Assembly: GCA_022819945.1 (NCBI GenBank)
Contig: JAJEGI010000134.1
Span: 1 to 54,523, forward strand
Direction: 5' to 3'
DNA from: Candidatus Poribacteria bacterium
GTDB lineage: Bacteria > Poribacteria > WGA-4E > WGA-3G
DNA: 54,523 nt
The notes under the pieces were generated by a model that worked only from the letters and a program-made list of their open reading frames with translations, ran no database searches and was not told the origin of the DNA. Position numbers and translations under genes: made by a program. Of this stretch, positions 1-9,348 are shown piece after piece (the stretch's first letter is position 1; each line of letters starts with the position of its first letter).

Positions 1-40
1 CTCAATTAACTTAAATTCGGTCGTACAGCGAGGTTCCGCT

Positions 41-697
41 ATGTATAACACCAACGGATTTTCGGAATTAGCGAAACTGATGTTCAAGAATTCAGGGGAC
101 GATGCGAAACTCAAACAACTTCTGAATGCTAACTATTCAGAAACGGATCTGGTCACCTATCTTCGTAGCAAAGACGCATTGCTTGGGCGCGCTGCCGGTG
201 CTGCGTTACGATTAATTGGCACCCCAGAAGCAATTCCAGCACTGGTAAAAGCACTTAAAAATGATGATCCCGGGACCCGCTACAATGCTGAATACGCGCT
301 CTGGGAAATCTGGTCGCACTCTGGTGATGATGCCGTTGACGCAATGCTTGTGGCTGGGAAAAATCTGCTCAAGAATGAGGCGTATCAACAAGCAGTTGAA
401 CGTTTCACCACAGTCATTGAAACGGCTCCGAGTTTCGCTGAAGGCTATAACCAACGCGCAATCGCATACTTCATGCTCGAAGAATGGAGCAAAGCAGTTC
501 GTGATTGTAAACAGACGATCTCACTGAATCCAAATCACTTCGGTGCGTTTGCTGGCATGGGGCACGTCTATGTCAGACTCGGTAAAATTGACGAAGCCAT
601 CGAGGCATATAAGCAGGCGTTAGGTATTAACCCGAATCTTATCTCTATCGCTGAGGCAATTTTACGGCTCCGGAGCCAAATACAAGACGACAAATAG
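41..697 (+). CDS. HEAT-repeat / TPR protein (possibly 5'-partial)
   Basis: Predicted 218-residue soluble scaffold protein. Residues about 40-95 look like a PBS-lyase/HEAT repeat (AIPALVKALKNDDPGTR, then an alanine-rich helix). Residues about 105-205 form TPR helices with the usual pattern (AEGYNQRAIAYFMLEEWSKA, then GHVYVRLGKIDEAIEAYKQAL). Such proteins mediate protein-protein contacts and no enzymatic residues are seen. The frame stays open from base 2 of the window to the ATG at 41, and the SD-like GCGAGG is weak, so the true start may lie upstream of the window. The next gene begins 21 nt after the stop and may be co-transcribed. The specific partner or role is unknown. Confidence 0.75.
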   Translation: MYNTNGFSELAKLMFKNSGDDAKLKQLLNANYSETDLVTYLRSKDALLGRAAGAALRLIGTPEAIPALVKALKNDDPGTRYNAEYALWEIWSHSGDDAVDAMLVAGKNLLKNEAYQQAVERFTTVIETAPSFAEGYNQRAIAYFMLEEWSKAVRDCKQTISLNPNHFGAFAGMGHVYVRLGKIDEAIEAYKQALGINPNLISIAEAILRLRSQIQDDK

Positions 698-718
698 CGT
701 CAGTTTAGTCACAAACCT

Positions 719-1504
719 ATGAGCGGTCGCAATTATTTCTTCAAGACCTTTTCGGTGTGCATCATCGCGAGTCTTCTGATGTGGGTCACCTATCAACTGT
801 TGATACAGCAGAAGCTCGGTTCACCCGCAGAATGCCTCTTCATGGCCCAAATATGTGTCGTGCTTTTGACAGCACCTTACCTCGCTGCCTACACTGTTCA
901 TACCAGTTTTCTGAGAACACGTTTTAACACCAATACCGCGCCTTCCACTATCGGGTTGCTCACACTCAGTCCTCTATCTTCTGGACGTTGTTTGTTGCGG
1001 CAGCTTCTGATGAGTCAGGTTCCCGTGTTCGGTTGGGTACTTTTGTCGACCGCTGTGGTTTTATGCGTCACAAATATCCCGTTTACGAAGGCGGTACAGA
1101 TGTTGACAATGTTAGGGATTTATAGCCTGTCTGCGGGCGCAGTCGGTATGTGGGGATCGCAGGTTTTTAAGGATGCACTTTTCGGGGCAGAATTGGCGGT
1201 GCTTTTATGGTGTATTTTGATTGGGAGTGCGTTTTTGCTCAATCCGTTCAAACGTTATATAGACGACTTTCAACCTTTTATACCACTCGTTTTACACCTA
1301 AATCCACTTATTGTTGTATGCTGTCTTTTTGAAGGGTTCGATATCTTTAGAAACCCGGTCCTGTATGATCTAACACCTGTTACTTCATACGTTTATATGT
1401 ATCCAAAACCGTGGTATCTTGTAGGGGTATGGCAGTTGATTATTGGCGGATGCTGTTTTTTGGGGACATGGCAAATTTTCAAATCCCGCGCGCATATCGC
1501 TTAA
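719..1504 (+). CDS. Polytopic membrane protein, ABC-2 permease-like
   Basis: A 261-residue hydrophobic protein with about six predicted membrane segments (around residues 8-28, 40-58, 95-115, 122-142, 150-170 and 230-250). The layout resembles ABC-2 type transporter permeases: an N-terminal segment, a cytoplasmic loop with a TLSPLSSGR-type stretch, then paired helices. I see no decisive motif, so the family call is an inference from topology. It follows the HEAT/TPR gene by 21 nt, suggesting one transcript. An ABC ATPase upstream of the window would support a permease role. It ends just before a repeat-rich intergenic region. Confidence 0.55.
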   Translation: MSGRNYFFKTFSVCIIASLLMWVTYQLLIQQKLGSPAECLFMAQICVVLLTAPYLAAYTVHTSFLRTRFNTNTAPSTIGLLTLSPLSSGRCLLRQLLMSQVPVFGWVLLSTAVVLCVTNIPFTKAVQMLTMLGIYSLSAGAVGMWGSQVFKDALFGAELAVLLWCILIGSAFLLNPFKRYIDDFQPFIPLVLHLNPLIVVCCLFEGFDIFRNPVLYDLTPVTSYVYMYPKPWYLVGVWQLIIGGCCFLGTWQIFKSRAHIA

Positions 1505-1513
1505 AAATACTCA

Positions 1514-1730
1514 GGCCTTACGCATTTTTCCATTATAATGCCGGTGCGGTTCATGAAGTATAAAAAAATAAATCGGTAATGCGGCGGGGATACAATCCCT
1601 GAAGAAATACGCAGAAATACCCAAGCAAAGACCCCTATCAATACGCAGAAATACCCAAGCAAAGACCCCAAGCAAAAACACCCCAAGCAAAAACCCTGCA
1701 GGGGAGGACACCTGCCTTGTGCAGAATACG
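1514..1730. repeat. Intergenic repeat with CCCAAGCAAA blocks
   Basis: This AC-rich stretch contains iterated short blocks of the CCCAAGCAAAGACCCC type, preceded by an ACGCATTTTTC motif. Related sequence recurs around 18650-18770, 36379-36470 and 38070-38120, always between genes. The short reading frames on the minus strand here consist only of this repeat and are not believed. It accounts for the first half of the 489-bp gap between the membrane protein and the phosphohexomutase. Confidence 0.6.
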
Positions 1731-1813
1731 GAATTACCGAATTAATAAATTAATCTTCATCAAACCGCACCTACCGGGTCTGGGGATTACCGATTTATTT
1801 TCTTAAACTTCAT

Positions 1814-1935
1814 TAAGCAAGTTTCAGTATTAAATAAGCACATTGTACATCGCTGGCGGGCGGGGAAACCCCGCCCCTACGGGGGTTCAGCACCTCTCGG
1901 AAATCCGAAAATCTAAACTTATTATCTAATAGTGC
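1814..1935. repeat. Single-unit copy of the GGCGGGGAAACC repeat element
   Basis: The element runs from AAGCAAGTTTCAGTA through a GC-rich hairpin (GGCGGGGAAACCCCGCC followed by CCTACGGGGG) to CTCTCGGAAATCCGAAAATC. The same flanks and core recur at about 49153-49400, where the core is present four times in tandem. Here there is one core unit. The hairpin sits about 60 bp before the phosphohexomutase start and could affect transcription, but that is inference. Confidence 0.75.
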
Positions 1936-1993
1936 TTAAACCCTGCCTGAACGAGGACTGCGTAAGTCCTAAATACTATAGAATAAGGATAAC

Positions 1994-3394
1994 ATGAACA
2001 AAACAGAGAAACCGATCATTAGCGTTTCGGGGATCCGTGGAGAGGTTGGTACCTCGCTCGATATTCGGGTTATTACACAATTCGCGATGGCTTTCGGTAC
2101 TTTTGTCGGTGGTAAAACGGTGGTCGTCGGTCGGGACTCCCGCACCTCAAGTCCGATGCTTCGACATGCGGTACTGGCGGGACTCTTTGCGACCGGCTGC
2201 CACGTCATTGATGTGGGGCTCTGCCCAACACCGACGATACTCCTGATGGCGAAAGCACTGCGCGCACACGGAAGTATAACCATCACAGCCAGCCATAATC
2301 CGGTCGCGTGGAACGGGATCGAATTTGCCGCCGCATCGGGTAACCTTTTAACACAACCAGAACGCGATGAATTATTACGGGTCTACGAAACAGAGGATTT
2401 CGCGCTTGCTCCTTGGAACGCACAAGGGACACTTGAAAGCCACGAAGCCGCATTGGCATACCATCTTGAACAAATTTTAGAATCCTCATGGCTTGACCCG
2501 AATTTAATTCAAGGCACCGATTTGAAGGTGGTCATTGATGCCGGAAATGGTGCCGGGTGCGTGATTAGCCCGTCTCTCTTACGAGAACTTGGATGCGAAG
2601 TTATCGAACTTAATTGTGTCGCCGATGGACACTTCCCCCGTTCTGCTGAACCTACGCCTGAAGCATTAGGTGAACTCTGCAAAACTGTTTTGGCATCTGA
2701 GGCAGATATCGGCTTTGCGCATGATGGTGATGCCGACCGGCTTGTTCTTGTCACCGAGCGCGGTGTCCCGCTAAGCGGTGAATGGACGCTCGCTTTCGTC
2801 GTTGATTTCATGCTCAGTAAAACGAAAGGAGATGTCGTCGCCACGGTATCGACGAGCAGGATGTTAGATGATATTACCGCGAATCACGGGGTTAGGCTCC
2901 ATCGTACAAAGGTCGGTGTGGGTTGGGTGGTTGAGAAGATGCATGAAGTTAACGCCATCATCGGCGGTGAAGGTACGGGTGGCGTTATCTATCCAAACGT
3001 ACACCACACGACAGATGGTATTACCTCCATCGCTGCCATCGCCCAATACCTTACGGAATCCGATAGTACCGTGACACAACTTGTAGAAAATATGCCGCAA
3101 TACCAGATGTGCCGGAAGAAATTGGAGATCCCATCGCAAGAGGTTGCGACGCGTCTTGTAGATTCCGCCTTAGCGGTTTATGAAAAGGAGCAGGAGGCTG
3201 GCGCAGCATCCATCCTTGATCTAACGGACGGTGTTAAACGCGTCTGGAACGATCGATGGGTGAATATCCGCAAATCCGGGACGGAACCTGTGATCCGCAT
3301 TTTTAGCGAAGCCCCGACTGCCGAAGCAGCGGAGCAGTTATGCGACGAGACGTTTGAAACCTTGACAACCTTAATGAAACAAATTCCGTATTAA
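1994..3394 (+). CDS. glmM: Phosphohexomutase, GlmM/ManB type
   Basis: A 466-residue alpha-D-phosphohexomutase, the family that interconverts 1- and 6-phosphates of glucosamine, mannose or glucose for cell-wall and LPS precursor synthesis. The active-site phosphoserine loop is TASHNP (residues about 97-102). The metal-binding loop is DGDADR (about 243-248), the sugar-binding loop GEGTGGVIYP (about 323-332) and the phosphate-binding loop RKSGTEPVIR (about 433-442). The GEGTGG form of the sugar loop is closer to archaeal-type PGM/PMM enzymes than to the GEESGH/GEMSGH of typical GlmM, so the substrate is uncertain. Length is normal for the family. The gene symbol follows the most common annotation. 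The yvcK-like gene follows after 124 bp on the same strand; glmM-yvcK proximity fits a cell-wall precursor theme. Confidence 0.85.
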   Translation: MNKTEKPIISVSGIRGEVGTSLDIRVITQFAMAFGTFVGGKTVVVGRDSRTSSPMLRHAVLAGLFATGCHVIDVGLCPTPTILLMAKALRAHGSITITASHNPVAWNGIEFAAASGNLLTQPERDELLRVYETEDFALAPWNAQGTLESHEAALAYHLEQILESSWLDPNLIQGTDLKVVIDAGNGAGCVISPSLLRELGCEVIELNCVADGHFPRSAEPTPEALGELCKTVLASEADIGFAHDGDADRLVLVTERGVPLSGEWTLAFVVDFMLSKTKGDVVATVSTSRMLDDITANHGVRLHRTKVGVGWVVEKMHEVNAIIGGEGTGGVIYPNVHHTTDGITSIAAIAQYLTESDSTVTQLVENMPQYQMCRKKLEIPSQEVATRLVDSALAVYEKEQEAGAASILDLTDGVKRVWNDRWVNIRKSGTEPVIRIFSEAPTAEAAEQLCDETFETLTTLMKQIPY

Positions 3395-3518
3395 TTGCGT
3401 TATCTATTACGTCGCCTTGTGGGAGAAACAGAACATTTACAATACGCGGAAATTCTGAAGTTTTGACGATGTTTTGACGACTTAATGTAAAAAAATCCGC
3501 GGTTAACTTGGAGAAATT

Positions 3519-4745
3519 ATGACTTTGAAACTTGCCTGCATCGGAGGCGGAAGTGGGTTATCTGCTCTACTCAGCGGTATTAAGCGGTATGCTGACTTGG
3601 AGATAGGTAAAGATAATATTATTGATTTAGATAGTCTGGCAGCGGTCGTTACCGTTTCGGATGATGGCGGAAGCTCAGGACGGCTCGTTGAAGAATTCGA
3701 TATGCTACCGCCCGGGGACATCCGAAGGCTTCTGTTTACCTTATCCGATGCTGATGAACTTGCTGGGCTTTTTGAATATCGCTTTTCAAGCAACGGTGAA
3801 CTCGGAGGCCATACCGTTGGCAATATCCTGTTAACGGCGTTGACAGAGTTGAAAGGTAACTTCCCGATGGCGATTCAAGCCGCGTCCCGCCTTCTCGCCG
3901 TTCGAGGCAGGATCATCCCCGTTACTTTGGATTACACAGTCCTCTGTGCAGAACTCGCCGACGGCGAAATTGTGCGTGGGGAATCAACGATTCCTCTCAG
4001 AGAGAATCGCGAACCCATCAAACGTGTCTTTTTTGAACCTCGCGAAAACGGAAAAACCCATCATCCGACAGACGCGTCTTATGAATGTGAAGCCCATAAA
4101 GGCGCGACAGACGCACTTCTGAATGCTGACGTTATCATTATCGGACCGGGGAGCCTGTATACCAGCATCATGCCGAATCTCGTAATCAAAGGGATTGTCG
4201 AAGCGATACAACAGTCGCCTGCTATGAAAATTTATGTTTGCAATGTGATGACACAACCCGGGGAGACCGATGGATATGCCGTGACCGACCACGTTAACGC
4301 CGTACTGGATCACGCTAAGATCGCACTTGATTACGTTCTTGTGAACAACGAGCCTGCGCCAACAGAGATTATTCAAGAATACGTACGTCAAGAATTGGTC
4401 GCACAATTAACCCGAATCCGTTCACTTTCAGAAGAGGGACTCTCAATGCTTTACGGAAATACTGCGCACCCGATGGATGTACTCAATTTGGCAAGGCATA
4501 TTTCTTTACTCTCAGCAGAAACAATGCAGGTTGCCGACGCAGCAAAGGTACAGGTTTCCTATAATCATGAAGGGGAATCACTTGAGGAGGAAGGTATAAA
4601 CGTTATTGAAGCGGACCTGATTTGCGGAATGGTTGTAACGGAAGGCGGTGTCGAAATGAACGTGATCCGTCACGATCCCGAAAAGTTAGTCCGCTCTCTG
4701 GTTAAAATTTTTAAAAATCATCCAAAACTCCAAGAATCAGTCTAA
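3519..4745 (+). CDS. yvcK: YvcK/CofD-family gluconeogenesis factor
   Basis: A 408-residue member of the CofD/YvcK family, NAD(P)- or UDP-sugar-binding proteins linked to central carbon metabolism and peptidoglycan synthesis in other bacteria. The N-terminal glycine-rich loop GGGSGLSALLSGIK (residues 7-20), the VSDDGGSSGRL motif (about 46-56) and PPGDIRRL (about 63-70) are diagnostic. IIIGPGSLYTSIMPNL lies near residue 215. It starts at an ATG preceded by AACTTGGAGAAATT, a fair SD. The C-terminal stretch after about residue 330 is longer than in many homologues. The role is inferred from the family. Confidence 0.88.
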   Translation: MTLKLACIGGGSGLSALLSGIKRYADLEIGKDNIIDLDSLAAVVTVSDDGGSSGRLVEEFDMLPPGDIRRLLFTLSDADELAGLFEYRFSSNGELGGHTVGNILLTALTELKGNFPMAIQAASRLLAVRGRIIPVTLDYTVLCAELADGEIVRGESTIPLRENREPIKRVFFEPRENGKTHHPTDASYECEAHKGATDALLNADVIIIGPGSLYTSIMPNLVIKGIVEAIQQSPAMKIYVCNVMTQPGETDGYAVTDHVNAVLDHAKIALDYVLVNNEPAPTEIIQEYVRQELVAQLTRIRSLSEEGLSMLYGNTAHPMDVLNLARHISLLSAETMQVADAAKVQVSYNHEGESLEEEGINVIEADLICGMVVTEGGVEMNVIRHDPEKLVRSLVKIFKNHPKLQESV

Positions 4746-4763
4746 CAGCGGCAGAAAAAATGA

Positions 4764-4955
4764 TTAAGAGTCTGACCGCTTAGAAGTGGCACTGTCTTTA
4801 GCAGCAACCTGGTAAGCGAGCGTATCACAAATCTGAGATAAGTTATCAATGAAGCGTTCCCAGCGAAATTCATCTTGACGCGCTTTTGCTATAGCAAGAC
4901 ATAAAGCTGTTTCATATAAGGATGGACGATTCTTGCGTACTTCAGTAGATTTCAT
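4764..4955 (-). CDS. Small hypothetical protein, 63 aa
   Basis: A short charged protein of unknown function. I accept it because a strong SD (AAGAGGTGA on the minus strand) lies about 5 nt upstream of the ATG and the composition is protein-like, with mixed helix-forming residues. It is convergent with yvcK, 18 nt away. No domain, signal peptide or membrane segment is recognisable. A Lys/Arg-rich N-terminus and Ser/Lys-rich C-terminus flank a central amphipathic region with ALCLAIAKARQDEF. It could be a regulatory or toxin-antitoxin-type small protein, but nothing shown supports a specific role. Confidence 0.5.
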   Translation of the reverse strand: MKSTEVRKNRPSLYETALCLAIAKARQDEFRWERFIDNLSQICDTLAYQVAAKDSATSKRSDS

Positions 4956-5188
4956 GGTTTCACCTCTTTTTTGGAATTAATATTCTCATCAATACTACGT
5001 TGTTTAAACGGATACTTTTGGAAATTAGTTACACTAAAAAAAATAAAAATATGTTTATTTTTTCGTAGCAAGTTTCGTGCCAAGCCTCTTAAGAAAATGC
5101 TGTATTTGTGTCAAAACGTCTGACAGATACGCCTAAAACATAGGTACACCCTTAGTTATCAGAAAACGGATGGGTCTTCATTTTTTTT

Positions 5189-5347
5189 TCAAACTATCGT
5201 TAAATCCTGTCGTAGTTCGTTTTCCGCCTGCCAGTAAGCAGAAATTGTATGCTCCCCAACAATAATTGTGATTCGCTGGTCCTCTCGGCAGTCGTAGACA
5301 TTGCAATATATTGGAAAAGCCCTTTTGCGTAAGGTGTGTTTGCCCAT
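5189..5347 (-). CDS. Possible small ORF, 52 aa, unknown
   Basis: Starting at the ATG at 5347, this minus-strand frame encodes 52 residues beginning MGKHTLRKRAF and ending ENELRQDLTIV. It lies in an 846-bp region otherwise lacking genes. Composition looks protein-like, with a hydrophobic core RITIIVGEHTISAYWQ, but no clear SD precedes it. It may be the intact end or a decayed remnant of a larger gene. The other long frame over the same bases (5178-5414) has less protein-like composition. Confidence 0.25.
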   Translation of the reverse strand: MGKHTLRKRAFPIYCNVYDCREDQRITIIVGEHTISAYWQAENELRQDLTIV

Positions 5348-5429
5348 TTTTTACGCAGTCTCGATGTATTTTAAGGCAGTCCACAATCAATAACATAGTG
5401 AACCGCAACTTCATACGCCTATCGTCTCA

Positions 5430-5515
5430 GAAACCGTAAAAGCGTTGGGTTTCACTCGATTTCTGGTTAATGCAGCACGTATGGAAAAAATTCATTTCTC
5501 TATTGCTTTCCAAAA
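5430..5515. repeat. Dispersed repeat around GCGTTGGGTTTCAC
   Basis: The stretch with GAAACCGTAAAAGCGTTGGGTTTCACTCG-like sequence continuing to TTCATTTCTCTATTGC is recognisably similar to about 48985-49085, and the palindromic core CGTTGGGTTTC recurs at 24075. This suggests a dispersed intergenic repeat family. No coding potential was identified. Together with the MITE copy that follows it fills most of the gap before glnS. Confidence 0.45.
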
Positions 5516-5524
5516 TTTGATGGT

Positions 5525-5648
5525 ATTCAATTTTAAGAAATTATTGGGTTTCACGTCTTTTTTTCAAGGATCCGGTGCGGTTACAAACCGAACCTGCGGG
5601 ACCCGGGGGTGAAAATTCGATCGAAAAATGGACAATTGAATGGCTCTG
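5525..5648 (+). mobile_element. MITE-like element, copy 1 (left end eroded)
   Basis: About 124 bp sharing the full interior with copies at 13133 and 45765: TTCAATTTTAAGAAATTA, a GGATCCGGTGCGG hairpin half with a partner ending CCGAACCT, and a right end AATTGAATGGCTCTG. The right terminal repeat is intact, while the left end has lost the CAGAGCC part. It encodes nothing. A consensus-like promoter begins 19 nt downstream and its -10 starts 43 nt after the element end, in the same arrangement as copies 2 and 3. No target duplication is visible for this copy. Confidence 0.75.
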
Positions 5649-5667
5649 TTACAATAACGATGAAATC

Positions 5668-5696
5668 TTGACTTTACCGCGTTTTGCGGGTATAAT
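5668..5696 (+). promoter_or_regulatory. Sigma70-like promoter upstream of glnS
   Basis: TTGACT (5668-5673) and TATAAT (5691-5696) are separated by exactly 17 nt, facing glnS. A transcript would begin near 5703, giving a leader of about 100 nt. The promoter sits immediately downstream of MITE copy 1. Confidence 0.75.
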
Positions 5697-5801
5697 ATAT
5701 TAGTATATGTTCCAACCCGCTTAGACGTACCGCTTTCCAAGAGCGGAAGTCTCTGTAATACGCCCAAAACACGACAGCTATATCGATCGGTAGAATAAAA
5801 T

Positions 5802-7517
5802 ATGAAGCATTCAGATCCCCATTTAAAAGAAAACGTTAACAATGTCTCTGATACAAACTTTATCCGTCAGGAGATAGAGGAAGACCTCAAGACAAACAGA
5901 TACGAGGGTAGGGTGCATACCCGGTTCCCACCAGAACCGAGCGGCTACCTTCATATCGGACACGCCAAGGCTATCTGTATCAGTTTCGGGACTGCTGAAG
6001 ATTATGACGGACTTTACAATTTAAGATTTGACGATAGCAACCCCATCACAGAAGAGAGTGAGTACGTAGAGGCGATCAAACGCGATGTACATTGGCTCGG
6101 ATTCGATTGGAAAGATCGAGAATACCACGCTTCTGACTATTTTGAGACGCTCTATGGGTACGCAGTCAAACTTATAGAAAAAGGGAAGGCTTACGTCTGT
6201 GACCTAACACCAGACGAAATGCGCACGTATCGTGGCACCTTGGTTGAAGCCGGGACAAACAGTCCTTATCGAGACCGGTTAGTTGAAGAAAATCTGACGT
6301 TGTTCCAAGGGATGCGTAACGGTGAGTTTCCAGACGGTTCTCGCACACTTCGGGCAAAAATTGATATGTCAAGCCCGAATTTAAACATGCGAGATCCCGT
6401 GATGTATCGCATCTTGCGTGCACACCACCACCGCCATGGCGACACATGGTGTATCTATCCAACTTACGATTTCACGCACGGGCAATCCGATTCAATTGAG
6501 GGTATAACGCATTCGTTATGTGATGTCCAATTTGAGGATCACCGTCCGCTCTACGACTGGTTTTTAGAAGAACTGGAAATCTATCGACCTCGGCAGATTG
6601 AATTCGCTCGACTGAATCTCACCTATACTGTCCTTGGCAAACGGAAACTTCGGGTCCTGGTAGAAGGCGGACATGTCAGCGGTTGGGACGATCCAAGAAT
6701 GCCGACGCTTGCAGGCATGCGCCGACGCGGCTACACACCTGAGGCTATCCGAGATTTTTGCAACCGTATCGGTGTTTCAAAGGCTGATAATCTCATTGAG
6801 ATGGGGCAGCTTGAGTACTCGCTTCGCGATGATCTGAACCGCCGCGCACCCCGCGTTATGGCTGTTCTTGATCCGGTTAAGGTCATTATTGACAACTATC
6901 CAGAGGGACAAGTCGAGATGTTTGACGCTGAAAACAACCCGGAAGATGAGAACGCAGGCACGCGAAAAGTCCCGTTTTCACGCGAAATTTACATCGAACG
7001 CGAAGATTTTATGGAAGATCCGCCTCGGAAATTCTTTAGATTGGCACCCGGGCGGGAAGTCCGACTGAAACACGCTTATTACATCCAGTGCGAACGGGTC
7101 GTTAAAGATGAAAATACAGGCGAGATCGTTGAGATTCATTGTACCTATGACCCGGAAACACGTGGCGGTTGGTCCGAAGATGGACGCAAGGTCCGAGGCA
7201 CACTGCATTGGGTCTCCGCTGAACACGCAGTTGATGCCGAAGTACGGCTCTATGATGCACTCTTTACAGAACGCGAACCCGAAAGCGGGACAGAAGGCGA
7301 AGACTGGATACAGTTTCTGAATCCGAACTCTTTAGAAATCCTAAACAATTGCAAAGTTGAACCGAGCCTCGTTGACGCACCGCCCGAAAGTCGGTACCAA
7401 TTCCTACGGATGGGTTATTTTTGTGTTGATTCAGATACAACGCCAGAGCAATTGGTCTTCAATCGTACAGTACCGCTAAGAGATACTTGGGCAAAAATCC
7501 AGAAGGGGCAGAAATGA
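5802..7517 (+). CDS. glnS: Glutaminyl-tRNA synthetase
   Basis: A 571-residue class I aminoacyl-tRNA synthetase charging tRNA-Gln. The HIGH motif appears in [15 protein letters not shown] (residues about 45-59), followed by [28 protein letters not shown] (about 295-314) is a GlnRS signature. The KMSKS-equivalent loop reads VLGKRKL, where VMSKRKL is usual, so the Ser is Gly. The C-terminal third is the beta-barrel anticodon-binding region ([15 protein letters not shown]). Direct glutaminylation is implied, although GatCAB could also exist elsewhere. The stop codon overlaps the gltX start as ATGA, so translation of the two is likely coupled. Transcription probably starts at the promoter at 5668. 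Confidence 0.95.
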   Translation: MKHSDPHLKENVNNVSDTNFIRQEIEEDLKTNRYEGRVHTRFPPEPSGYLHIGHAKAICISFGTAEDYDGLYNLRFDDSNPITEESEYVEAIKRDVHWLGFDWKDREYHASDYFETLYGYAVKLIEKGKAYVCDLTPDEMRTYRGTLVEAGTNSPYRDRLVEENLTLFQGMRNGEFPDGSRTLRAKIDMSSPNLNMRDPVMYRILRAHHHRHGDTWCIYPTYDFTHGQSDSIEGITHSLCDVQFEDHRPLYDWFLEELEIYRPRQIEFARLNLTYTVLGKRKLRVLVEGGHVSGWDDPRMPTLAGMRRRGYTPEAIRDFCNRIGVSKADNLIEMGQLEYSLRDDLNRRAPRVMAVLDPVKVIIDNYPEGQVEMFDAENNPEDENAGTRKVPFSREIYIEREDFMEDPPRKFFRLAPGREVRLKHAYYIQCERVVKDENTGEIVEIHCTYDPETRGGWSEDGRKVRGTLHWVSAEHAVDAEVRLYDALFTEREPESGTEGEDWIQFLNPNSLEILNNCKVEPSLVDAPPESRYQFLRMGYFCVDSDTTPEQLVFNRTVPLRDTWAKIQKGQK

Positions 7518-9016
7518 ACGAAACACCAAATGGCACAACTCCCGTTGTGACAGATAAAGTGCGCGTCCGAATGGCACCTTCGCCTACCGGTTTCTTACAT
7601 ATCGGTGGCGCGCGCACGGCTCTCTTCAATTGGCTATTCGCCAAACACCACAACGGCACGTTCATCCTCCGAATTGATGATACGGATACAGCGCGTTCCA
7701 CTGATGAATCTATGCACGAAATCTATACGGCGCTGCAGTGGTTGGGGTTGGCGTGGGACGAAGGCTGTGATAAAGGCGGACCCTATGGACCTTATGTGCA
7801 GTCCGAGCGTAAAGCCATCTACGACGGTTACGTTACACAATTGCTTGAGAGTGGCAATGCATACCACTGCTACTGCACGCCCGAAGAACTTGAGGAAATT
7901 CGTGAGCAGGCGCGCGCGGACAAACAGACACGCTCCTACGATGGCAGGTGCCAATACCTAACATCGGAAGCCGTAGACAGATTTGTAGCGGAAGGTCGAA
8001 AACCGACGGTACGCATAAAGATGCCGGACACGCCGATTCTTGTCGATGACCTCGTCCTCGGTTCACGCAACATTGACCCCGCTACGCTCGAAGACGAGGT
8101 GATCGTGCGTTCAAACGGGATGCCGAACTATAATCTTACCTCAATCATCGACGATGCAGAGATGCAGATAACGCACGTCATCAGGGGAACAGAGCATCTT
8201 AACAACACACCGAAACAGATCGCCATCGCAAATGCCCTCGGATTAGCGGTGCCGCAATTTGCACACATTCCGCTGGTGCTGGATAATGGCGGTAGGAAAC
8301 TCAGCAAACGTCATCACGGGGATCTCGTCGCTGTTAACCGTTACCGAGAGCAAGGATACCTCCGGGAAGCGATGCTGAACTTCGTTGCGAGGCTCGGCTG
8401 GTCCTACGACGATAAGCAAGAGATTTTCTCCGTTGATGAACTCATAGAAAAGTTCGATCTCGCCCGGGTCGGTAAAAGCGGCAGTGTCTTTGATATTAAG
8501 AAACTGGAATGGCTCAACTCACACTATATTAACCAACTTAGTCTATCAGCACGGACAGACGCGGTGATCCCGTTTTGGCAAGCAGCAGACTTAATCGATT
8601 CGACTGAAAAGCGCGACTGGCTGGAGAATATTGTAGCAGCGGTGGGTGAACGTCTCACAACACTTCAGGACATCATCCCGCAGACCCGTTACTTCTTTAC
8701 CGATGAATTTGCATACGATCCGAAAGCGGTCAAAAAATGGTGGGGCGGTTCAGAAGAAAAGAGAGGGAAAACCTCCGAGATTCTGACGCACCTCGGACAG
8801 ATTTTAGAAGAAGTACCTTCCTTTGACGTAGAAACAGTTGAAGCCGCAATTTGGAAATACACAGATGAGAACGATATCAAACGCGTCGCAGCGATGCAGG
8901 CACTACGGATCGCATTGACAGGGACATCGTTCGGACCCAGCCTCTTTGATATTGTGATACTGCTTGGCAAAGACGAGGTTCTAAAGCGAATTCCGAAAGC
9001 GATCGCGCACCTCTAA
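7514..9016 (+). CDS. gltX: Glutamyl-tRNA synthetase
   Basis: A 500-residue class I synthetase charging tRNA-Glu. The HIGH-type motif is [17 protein letters not shown] (residues about 17-33) and the KMSKS-type motif is [10 protein letters not shown] (about 260). A CYCTPEEL...C cluster near residues 118-150 resembles the zinc-binding insertion of bacterial GluRS. I chose the ATG at 7514 because it overlaps the glnS TGA by 4 nt (ATGA) and follows AGAAGGGGCAGA; an upstream in-frame ATG at 7487 would lie inside glnS. The C-terminal helical cage is present. Pairing with glnS in a coupled unit places both Glu/Gln charging enzymes under one control. Confidence 0.95.
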   Translation: MNETPNGTTPVVTDKVRVRMAPSPTGFLHIGGARTALFNWLFAKHHNGTFILRIDDTDTARSTDESMHEIYTALQWLGLAWDEGCDKGGPYGPYVQSERKAIYDGYVTQLLESGNAYHCYCTPEELEEIREQARADKQTRSYDGRCQYLTSEAVDRFVAEGRKPTVRIKMPDTPILVDDLVLGSRNIDPATLEDEVIVRSNGMPNYNLTSIIDDAEMQITHVIRGTEHLNNTPKQIAIANALGLAVPQFAHIPLVLDNGGRKLSKRHHGDLVAVNRYREQGYLREAMLNFVARLGWSYDDKQEIFSVDELIEKFDLARVGKSGSVFDIKKLEWLNSHYINQLSLSARTDAVIPFWQAADLIDSTEKRDWLENIVAAVGERLTTLQDIIPQTRYFFTDEFAYDPKAVKKWWGGSEEKRGKTSEILTHLGQILEEVPSFDVETVEAAIWKYTDENDIKRVAAMQALRIALTGTSFGPSLFDIVILLGKDEVLKRIPKAIAHL

Positions 9017-9026
9017 AAAATCTTCA

Positions 9027-9278
9027 ATGGAAATTAAAAGTAAATTGCAACCGTCTGTCAAGGCGTTATGCGACTTAATCGACGCTCTAAGCCAAAACGA
9101 AATTCACATACCTGTTTTAATGACAGAAATCGAATATCAAGAACTTGCGGCACGGTTAGACGATTTACTTGATATAGTAGGCGAGAAAAATCATCCCTTG
9201 GTACCCTTGATGCATTTTGTTGGTACCCTTATTAAAAATTATAAGGACGAATACGTTCCGAAACTCACAGAGTTTTAG
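9027..9278 (+). CDS. Small HigA-N-terminus-like protein without HTH
   Basis: An 83-residue protein whose middle and end (TEIEYQELAARLDDLLDI... HPLVPLMHFVGTLIKNYKDEY) resemble the N-terminal helical segment of HigA-type antitoxins, normally followed by an HTH_XRE domain. Here the protein ends before any HTH. No cognate HigB toxin is adjacent. It lies 10 nt after gltX with no clear SD, so it may be translated by read-on from gltX or be a remnant of an antitoxin. The family resemblance is my judgement from the pattern. No HTH follows in the 70 bp to the next gene. Confidence 0.5.
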   Translation: MEIKSKLQPSVKALCDLIDALSQNEIHIPVLMTEIEYQELAARLDDLLDIVGEKNHPLVPLMHFVGTLIKNYKDEYVPKLTEF

Positions 9279-9348
9279 AGGTTTTTTACGATAAATTCTT
9301 AATCTTCATTACCCTCACCAGCGGAAGCCCACCGCAAGGAGCATACTC

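Noticed and set aside
1501..1711. Two short minus-strand frames of about 60 codons
   Set aside because: Both lie entirely in the CCCAAGCAAA repeat and give low-complexity peptides.
5564..5842. Minus-strand 92-codon frame before glnS
   Set aside because: It runs through MITE copy 1 and the glnS promoter and overlaps the glnS start.
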